The notes under the pieces are model-generated. The model was not told the origin of the DNA, did no database searches, and saw only the letters and a program-made list of their open reading frames with translations. Below are positions 57,273-64,000 of a DNA stretch of 64,000 nt, piece after piece. Source of the stretch: Ctenopharyngodon idella (taxonomy: Eukaryota > Chordata > Actinopteri > Cypriniformes > Xenocyprididae); the NCBI RefSeq assembly GCF_019924925.1, contig NC_067235.1, forward strand, positions 32,446,001 to 32,510,000, read 5' to 3'. Numbering within the stretch: position 1 is the first letter of the stretch; every line of letters begins with the position of its first letter. The translations under genes were made by a program, and so were the position numbers.

Positions 57273-58562
57273 ATGAAGCCCTTAACTCCCACTGGTTCAC
57301 CTTCTCCGCTGCGGCTCCTAAACAAGGGGCCTGATTACCTTCGCAGGCAAATGGATGCCGGAAGCAGGGGTCATTCAATTAGTGCTGTAGAGCGTCTGGA
57401 AGCAGACAAGGCAAAGTACGTCAAGAGTCAACAGGTCATAAACACCAAGCAGGAGCCCGTCTTAGTGCCCTGTGCAACCCCTCCACCGGTGCCCCGTCGA
57501 AACTTCACTGTGTCCACTCCTTCAACACCTGTTCTCCCACCTCGAAATCATATGGCACCTTTCTCCGCACCGCAGTTCTTGAGGGATGAAAATGAGGATG
57601 ACTCCAGGAAAGAGAACTGTCAGAACGAAACTGATGTGGAAACCAACAATCGCAACAATGCAAATAAACCTCCCGTACCTTCCCCAAGAACTCCAACCAT
57701 TGCTCCATTAGTTGCCCCACATAGTGCTCCAATAATGCGGAGGAGCAACGGCAAACGCATGCTGCGTCCGGACTCCCTAGTCATTTACAGACAGAAGAAA
57801 GAGTGCAAGAGTCCCAGCAGTGGTGGCGAAAATGGCAACACCAACATGGAGGTCAAGGGCTACAGCTTCGTACGACGGCTCTTCCAGGGATCCATGCGCG
57901 AAAAGAGCAGCGGTACCGAGGCTCATAAAATGGTGATAAATGAGGAGAAGGCGTCTTCCTCTCGAGACGGGGATTCGCGAATGTCCTGGTCCAATGATAA
58001 AGACACTGTCGACGGTGGAAACGAGACCAGACGATCGAGCAAATCTGAGCGAGAGCACTCAATGCCAGAGACTCAAAACAACAACACTGGTGTTCAGAAG
58101 CAATCTAAGAACGGCATGATCAACAGTTTACGAAACAGCATTGGGAACTCCAACAATAACGACATGGATCCATGGAAGCCCGTCGTTCCAAGGATGCGGG
58201 CCGATTTGAAACGCTCCAAGTCAGAATTGCGACTACGCCGCTCGCTAGCCATGTCCGAGCAGGAGCGCTTCTTCGACTACTGCGGATTGGACTTTGATAT
58301 GGTGGAGAGGCTCGGACCAGAGAACTTTCTAAAAGGGGCAAGTTCAGTCGATACACTCTCGCTGCTACTGAGGAGCGTCGGAGGCGGCGGCTCAGAGCCC
58401 AGTGAGTTTTCCCGACATTCCGGGGAAGGGATTTTCCAGGAGGAACTGGCCGAGCAGATCCCCACAGGTGTCTCGATTATCGAGAGAAATGCACGTGTCA
58501 TAAAGTGGCTCTACGGTTGCAGGAATGCAGCTCAGGAGGGTCCTAAAGAGTCTACTGTTTGA
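57273..58562 (+). CDS. fam110d: FAM110 family protein (C/D type), complete single coding exon
   Basis: The protein has 429 residues. Conserved blocks in order: LLNKGPDYLRRQ (15-26); SAVERLEADKAKYVKSQQVI (37-56), the family signature; Pro-rich segment with PPVPRR and PPVPSPRTP (71-141); LRPDSLVIYRQKKECK (164-179) and FVRRLFQG (199-206), shared with FAM110C and D; KRSKSELRLRRS (313-324); ERFFDYCGLD (331-340); and the C-terminal VSIIERNARVIKWLYGC (400-416). It ends ESTV, a class I PDZ-type tail. FAM110 proteins are known to associate with centrosomes, spindle poles and microtubules. The start was chosen as the first in-frame ATG (aaaATGa). Paralogue: WLYGC and P-K-E-S-x-V resemble FAM110D, while FSRHSG...EEL.EQ.P resembles FAM110C; linkage to slc9a1 favours D. 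Family certain, letter tentative. Confidence 0.88.
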   Translation: MKPLTPTGSPSPLRLLNKGPDYLRRQMDAGSRGHSISAVERLEADKAKYVKSQQVINTKQEPVLVPCATPPPVPRRNFTVSTPSTPVLPPRNHMAPFSAPQFLRDENEDDSRKENCQNETDVETNNRNNANKPPVPSPRTPTIAPLVAPHSAPIMRRSNGKRMLRPDSLVIYRQKKECKSPSSGGENGNTNMEVKGYSFVRRLFQGSMREKSSGTEAHKMVINEEKASSSRDGDSRMSWSNDKDTVDGGNETRRSSKSEREHSMPETQNNNTGVQKQSKNGMINSLRNSIGNSNNNDMDPWKPVVPRMRADLKRSKSELRLRRSLAMSEQERFFDYCGLDFDMVERLGPENFLKGASSVDTLSLLLRSVGGGGSEPSEFSRHSGEGIFQEELAEQIPTGVSIIERNARVIKWLYGCRNAAQEGPKESTV

Positions 58563-60470
58563 TTCTCACGGTGACTAAACTGAAGACTTTTCGGAGCCGT
58601 GTTCAAAAACGGAAAACTATGCTGTATTTATTTCATGTGGGACATTTGTATTTAAGAGATTTGTTTGGCTTTTCACAGCCAGTATGAGAACATTAATGTT
58701 ACACAAAAAGCTGCAAACCGACACTTCTTGTCATGACCTACACTGTGGTTGTGTCTGAAATCGCCCCCTTATACCCTCATTCACTATTCCATACATTAGT
58801 ATACTAATATAGTATATTGAATGAAAACAAGTGAGCGAATTTTCCTGTGGACGCCAACTTTTGGGAAACTCTCACGCTCACATTGCATGGCTAGAGAATA
58901 GTTCAGTTGTACACTTATTATTGCAGTGCATTGTGGGATTGAATGAGTGCACTCAATAATGTCCACTATGGTTTCTGATATTTTAGTGCACTGTATAAGG
59001 GTATAGGGGCGATAGTGATGTCATCTCTTGTTCTCTGTATATAGAAAGACATGAGTCCGTCCTGTTACTTCTGTTCAGAAACAATTATTTGTTGAGCGTA
59101 ACTTAAAGAACATGTCATCTGATGAATAATTTAACATTGAAAACCACTAAGCTTTTCTCTGGGGCTGGGAAACCCAATGCATGAGTGTTAAATGAACCAT
59201 GTGTACCTCATTTCCCAACTGTCCCAGTTTAGTTTCTGTGTTGCCTTTTTTCCTTAAACGCAGGCGTTGGAACAAACACACAGAGCACCCCTGTGGGGAT
59301 ATTAATGCACTGATTTGGAGAAAGAGAGACGGAGTGAGAGCTATATATACTGATATGAAACGTATTTTTTAACACTGAGTGTATGCAAATAAATATGCAG
59401 GGCCTTAAAAACAACCTGATTTTGAGTTTCATTAACTTATGCCAAAGACATGTGTTGCGTACTGATGTACAATATGTTCCAAACCCTATTGCGCTGTTTA
59501 GAGAATCATGCTTAGTAAATACTGGGTGAAATGGCATATTTTTTAATCAATATTTTTAAGTACAGAACACAATATATTTATATAATTAGATTAGATTCGA
59601 TTTTTCCCTGTTCTCATCCCAATGGAATTGCCTTATTTGGGAAGGATGCATGTTGTGCTAATTAGATTTTTGCCAAAAGCATTGTCATTTTGCTCTAAAC
59701 AGCAAGGTAGCTCCAAATATGCATTATTAAGGGGGACCAAAGGTAAAATTTTAAGAATCAGACATTAAAAAAACGGCAATCTCTAGGGAAGCAGCTCACT
59801 AGGGTTTGGAACGGTCATTATTTTGCCCCTTATGGTCTTTCACTGAGAACTAAATCATGTAAATTGCTTAATTTCATTCCCATGTTTGGTAAATATTGGT
59901 GTTACTTTGATTACTGTGATGATAAATCATGGTCGGTTGCACATTTGACTCAAGGAAAAGCATATTTTCAATGCAAATGACCGTTCCTGTGGCAAAGCAT
60001 TCTTCAGTATGCACTTGGTCATGCTGCTTTGGTGTTTAACTCACAAATGTTCAGTGTTTAGCAAAGCAGAGGAAGACATAACAGAAGAGATCTGATGGAC
60101 GGACTCTCACTCCCAGTGTGGGAGATGCTGATGTGTTCTCATATTGACGGAGACCTTTGAACACGCTAACATCAGTCAGACACTGATTCTCCTTTGTGGT
60201 AATGAATCAGTCTCTATGATACCACTGATAAATGAAGCAAAGGTCCACTGCGGCATGCACAGGTCAGACTGCGGTGATCTTTCCTTTCAGAATTCCTAAA
60301 CTTTTTCATCCCCAACGTCCAAGATGCATTCAGTCTTCCCGAGCACCCGAAATCTCTCTCTTGCATGTTTACACTCCGTGTAAGTTTGTACATGTTTCTA
60401 TAAAGAAGAATTTAGATTTCAACCCAAAGAGATATTGCAGATTAAATCCAAATAAAGTCCTATTTCTGAA
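58563..60470 (+). promoter_or_regulatory. Probable 3' UTR of the FAM110 gene with two polyadenylation signals
   Basis: AATAAA occurs at 59388-59393 and again at 60451-60456. Either could end the transcript. A MITE (58751-59013) sits inside. The ORFs in this region have no coding character. Confidence 0.5.
58751..59013. mobile_element. Short inverted-repeat MITE in the FAM110 3' UTR
   Basis: Left end tgtctgaaatcgccccctta-taccct; right end aagggtataggggcgatagtg, complementary over the gcccc(c)ttatacccT core. Internal catacattagtatactaata and gcagtgcattgtgggattga are typical of the family. About 260 bp, non-coding. Confidence 0.75.
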
Positions 60471-60550
60471 TGGCTGTAGCTGTTTTTGTTTTGTGTGAGA
60501 TAATTATGTTGTGTTGGATGCAGGGTAAACCTGGAAATATCTGGGAATTT

Positions 60551-61364
60551 TAAAGGGGTGGTTGATTATGATTTCACATTTTTTAACTTTAGTTAGTGTG
60601 TAATGTTGCTGTTTGAGCATAAACAACATCTGCAAAGTTACGACGCTCAAAGTTCAATGCAAAGGGAGATATTTTCTTTTAAATAATTCACAGTTTAAGG
60701 ACTACAACAAATGGCTGGTAGGGACTACAACAAGCTTCTTCCCAGGTTGGTGACATCACTAACCCTAAAATTTACGTAAGCCCCGCCCCCGAGAACACAC
60801 AACAAAGGGGGTGAGGCCATGTTGGGCTGCTTTAGAGAAGAGGAAGAGTTGTAGTAGAGTGATGTTATCATGCCGTCATTTTATGCTGGACTGCTTCACA
60901 AACGAGGGTCAATTCAACGCTGGATTTGCACAAAAGATTAATATGACGGCACATGCTAGTCAATGAGTTGAATCACCTCCACAGCAACTACATAAATTTA
61001 TCCACTAACCGTTCAGAAACGTCCAGTTTCATTCTAAAAGTTATAACTTCTTCCTGAGTCTCTCCATCAGTGACCGTTACTGACAATCCTCATTTTGGCT
61101 GCGTGAGATTCTCCAAGTTAGAAGCACGAGCTGTTAAAGCTCCGCCCTCTTCTGGAAAGGGGGCCGGGAGCAACAGCTCATTTGCATTTAAAGGGACACA
61201 CACAAAAACGAGTGTTTTTGCTCATACCCAAATAGGGGCAAATTTGACAAGCTATAATAAATGATCTGTGGGGTATTTTGAGCTGAAACTTCACAGACAC
61301 ATTCTGGGGACACCAGAGACTGATATTACATCTTGTGAAAAGGGGCATAATAGGTCACCTTTAA
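60551..61364 (-). mobile_element. High-copy cyprinid repeat (ggtgacctattatgcccc family), copy 2, reverse orientation
   Basis: Read on minus it starts aaaggtgacctattatgccc and ends ataatcaaccacccctttaa. It is longer than copy 1 at 20349 and seems complete. It lacks the bases corresponding to tgttcagccttacattgttc in copy 1, so the short ATG frame is broken here. Contains agccccgcccccgagaacac. Confidence 0.75.
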
Positions 61365-61444
61365 GGTAGATTTCCAAGTCTAAAAGTCTATAAAATATGA
61401 ATGTTTGGAGTTGGTAAGATTTTTAAAATATTTCTTAAAAGTAG

Positions 61445-61893
61445 CCTCTTATGTTTACCAAGGCTGCATTTATTTAATCAAAAGTACAGTAATATTGTAA
61501 AATATTATTACGATTTAAAACTGTGTTCTATTGAAATTTAAATGTAATTTATTCCTGTGATCAAAGCTGAATTTTCAGCATCATCAGCATCATCAGCTTC
61601 ATTGTCACACAATCTTTCAGAAATCATTCTAATATGCTAATTTGTTGCTCAAGAAACATTTCTTATTATTATCAATATATTGTGGTTTTTGCGGCTTAAT
61701 ATTTGTGAATATCGTGATACATTTTTTTCAGGATTCTCTGATGAATAGAAAGTTCAAAAGAACAGCATTTATTTGAAATAGAATTTTTGTAACATGACCT
61801 TTTTTATTGTCGCTTTTCGATCAATTAAAAATAAAAGTAATAATTTCTTTAAAAAAGTCTTACTGACCTCAAACTTTTGAATGGTAGTGTATA
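61445..61893 (+). mobile_element. High-copy teleost repeat (accaaggctgcatttattta family), near complete
   Basis: It runs from tttaccaaggctgcatttat through ttttcagcatcatcagcat (cat triplets expanded), caagaaacatttcttattat and gatgaatagaaagttcaaaa to cttttgaatggtagtgta. Partial relatives are at 17515 and 33072. Confidence 0.75.
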
Positions 61894-62966
61894 TAGAAAT
61901 TGCTCTTGGTGAGTGCAGTCTGTAAGATTAATATTTCTAATCATTATCCAGTAATCACAGACAAATGCCTGGGATGTGTCATACTTCCCAAACTAGATAA
62001 GTGTGAAAGGTGTGGAAACCCTGTAGATGATGTCAGTGGAAATAAAAATGATTGCACAGTCCAACTGTGTAATGCTATAAATCAAAATACTGTGAAGTGA
62101 GAGCTACAGTATAAAGCTGATGATTACACACTTGTCAGTCTTACATTTCTTTCTAGTCTTCAGTGTTGTTAAAAACACTGTTGCTAAAATACTTTTGCGC
62201 AAAATGGGAAGCAACAATACTACATCATTTTGAACAGCTCCTCATTTGAGTCTCACCTCAGTGAAATCCTGCCATTTTCTTGTCACACAGCTCATTTCTC
62301 GTTGAAGCTCAAGTGCCTGTTATTCTGAAAGCATTTGCACAACATGTTAAGCACTGCAGTGAAATGCACCTCATCAACATGGGAAAAAAAAATCTGTTTG
62401 CAAGCCATATTACTTACATAATGTGACATTTCCAAGTGAAACAGCATATTCATTGTGAAAAATGTAGGGCAGGGCTTGACTTTTATCCAACAGGATTTGA
62501 TTGGAAGGTCAAACGTGGTCGTTATAAGAATGGACTCAGGTGAGAACTTAAAGAGCTTGATGATTACATCCAAAAAGAAAAGTCATTTTTAGAGATGGTA
62601 CAATTTTTAAATTTAAATAAAAGACTTTGAAGACAATTTAAATACACCAATGATTGTGCACAGTAAGACCAGGAATGTGTTGAAGTAAATAGGGTCCATT
62701 TTTATTTCATGTTGCAAGATTTACATATCTTGTTGCAAGATAATGCATAAATGTAATGTGATGTGCTTGAATGGTTTTTAACCATTAGCTTCTTAAAGAC
62801 ACATTTAAGGGCATTGTATCAACATCATCCATGTTGGGATTTCTGAGGGTTAAAACCTAAAAAAAAAAAAAAAAAAACAAACAAAAAAAAAAACTCTCCT
62901 CTCTTTTGCCGGGCTGATCAGGTTACCCTCTTCCTCCCCACCTCTCTCTTTCCTCTCTTGCTTCAG
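61894..62966. other. Intergenic or 5' region of the next gene
   Basis: No gene is seen. A-rich low complexity (aaaaaaacaaacaaaaaaaa) is at 62860-62893, then a long pyrimidine tract (62895-62964) leading into a splice acceptor cttcag at 62966. Confidence 0.45.
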
Positions 62967-62978
62967 ATACATATGTGA

Positions 62979-63189
62979 ATGAAACAGCAGTCGTCTTCCT
63001 GGCTTTCAAATGTAGCCTGCTGTGACATCCTGTTTTTGGTCCTGTCCATAGTTTTTTTACACGTTTGGTTATCAAACAGCTCCTCTCCTCCCTCGTATTC
63101 AGACATCACCCTCGGTCAGCTGCTGCGGGGGTGGACGGGTGGAGAGATCATGTTTGCAATCCTTGTCTCGGTCCTACCCAACTTTATCT
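62979..63189 (+). CDS. First coding exon of an unrecognised membrane protein, partial
   Basis: The exon is bounded by a strong acceptor (tttcctctcttgcttcag|, exon from 62967) and a consensus donor (atct|gtaagt, GT at 63190-63191), phase 1. An in-frame TGA directly precedes the ATG, so this is the true start of the frame. The 70 residues include a hydrophobic segment DILFLVLSIVFLHVWL (16-31), a Ser/Pro loop with NSSS (possible glycosylation) and a second hydrophobic stretch IMFAILVSVLPNFI (57-70) that would continue in the next exon, outside the window. This fits the N-terminus of a multi-pass membrane protein. I do not recognise the family; a faint XK-related resemblance is not enough to name it. 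It lies 4.4 kb downstream of the FAM110 coding region on the same strand. Confidence 0.5.
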
Positions 63190-63191
63190 GT

Positions 63192-64000
63192 AAGTGTGTG
63201 ATGTCAGCGGTGCATTCACAAATTTAGCCACAGCAGATTCTCTCAGCACTTCTTTTTATGTACTGAAATGTGCATATATAAAAGTAGATATCATAATAAT
63301 AAAAAATTAAATTTCAGAAGAAATCAACGCCTACTTCATCATTGCAACGTTAGCCCCGCCCACTGGTGTGTTAGTGAGATGATGAGGAGAGAAGAGCGAT
63401 AACATTACCTTTCAAAGGATCCTAATGCTAGAAATATGGTTATTTTTCAACAATGTGAATGTCTCAGTTGAGCTTTATTTATTTGTATTCGGTACATTTC
63501 ACTGTGGATTCTTTGGTAAATTAATCACATTTCGGCGCAGGCTTTGCAAACAGACTTTTACGATATGGACTCGACAGTAATGCAACAACATGTAAGTAAC
63601 TGTGTTAATTCTAATGCCTGATCTGATATTAATGATTCATGTACAGTCAGATGTTCTTTGTCTGTGTGTCCGTAAATCAAACCAGTGACTAAACGCTCAA
63701 CTTCACGTTGTTTCTCTTAGTATAATGAAAATAATCTGTTATTTAAACGTGATTAAATTATAAATAGAAAGCAATCTAAGAACGCTCCCTTTACAATCGC
63801 TGGAGCTGTCAATCAAACAACGCAAGTTTATCAGTGACTGAGTTCTGGACCGTTTTATTCAACAAATCTCTTAATTATATCGCTCTTGCACTGTTAGTTA
63901 TGATGAAAGCATTCGTTAGTGTGCAGAAATTGAGTTGCAATGACGAGATCACTACAATCACTACGATCGCTACAATGTTCATCACTGCAACCTTTCATGC
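63192..64000. other. Intron with a common cyprinid repeat
   Basis: From about 63345 (gttagccccgcccactggtg) to 63600, with ggcgcaggctttgcaaacag and tacgatatggactcgacagt, the sequence looks like a high-copy cyprinid repeat; the segment at 23385 shares its start. The rest to the window end is unassigned. Confidence 0.45.

Noticed and set aside
62979..63189. Naming the right-edge exon as an XK-related (XKR) gene
   Set aside because: Only hydrophobic spacing is vaguely similar; the conserved acidic pair in the first membrane segment of XKR proteins is missing.

Overview
The window looks like a piece of a teleost chromosome, most likely a cyprinid (zebrafish or carp relative). It is AT-rich and contains only three supportable host-gene segments, all with vertebrate-type splice signals. 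Almost everything else is transposon-derived: PIF/Harbinger, hAT and Tc1/mariner DNA elements, LTR retrotransposons, and short inverted-repeat families of the kind that fill cyprinid genomes. There is nothing bacterial, phage-like or CRISPR-like here. Many long ORFs open only with TTG or GTG and are not eukaryotic genes.

Host genes. (1) 1022-1268 (-) is the first coding exon of a plasma-membrane Na+/H+ exchanger, closest in my reading to NHE1/slc9a1; the rest of that gene lies left of the window. (2) 57273-58562 (+) is a complete single-exon CDS of the FAM110 family (C/D type, leaning fam110d). Its leader exon starts at 56605, and a possible non-coding first exon ends at 41558, which would give a 15-kb intron. 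slc9a1 and fam110d are divergent neighbours here; as I recall the human map, SLC9A1 and FAM110D both lie in 1p36.11, which supports both calls. (3) 62979-63189 (+) is the first coding exon of an unrecognised membrane protein running off the right edge.

Mobile DNA from left to right: Harbinger remnant with part of a transposase (43-642); hAT with an 8-bp target duplication and BED-finger remnant (2712-3727); hAT (4670-6905) interrupted by a Tc1-like element (4832-6392); inverted-repeat MITE (7796-13498) interrupted by a young, apparently intact Tf1/sushi-type chromovirus (8064-13244, coding on minus); nested fold-back elements (15434-16438 and 24512-25279); LTR plus primer-binding-site remnant (19720-20062); deleted Tc1 (21999-22362); solo LTR (27748-28191); GATA/GACA satellites (29947-31486); Tc1 with a broken transposase (35137-36286); hAT (38031-38954); a minisatellite-bearing inverted-repeat element inside another repeat (44256-45468); a triple nest of hAT, inverted-repeat element and hAT (47504-49807); hAT in hAT (53287-53893); and a MITE in the likely 3' UTR of the FAM110 gene (58751-59013).

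The most informative object is the chromovirus. Its LTRs differ at 2 of 450 sites, Gag-Pol is one open frame of 1437 codons that runs through the polypurine tract into the LTR, and the predicted mRNA 5' end is complementary over 9 nt to the site just downstream of the LTR. That is the signature of Tf1-type self-priming.
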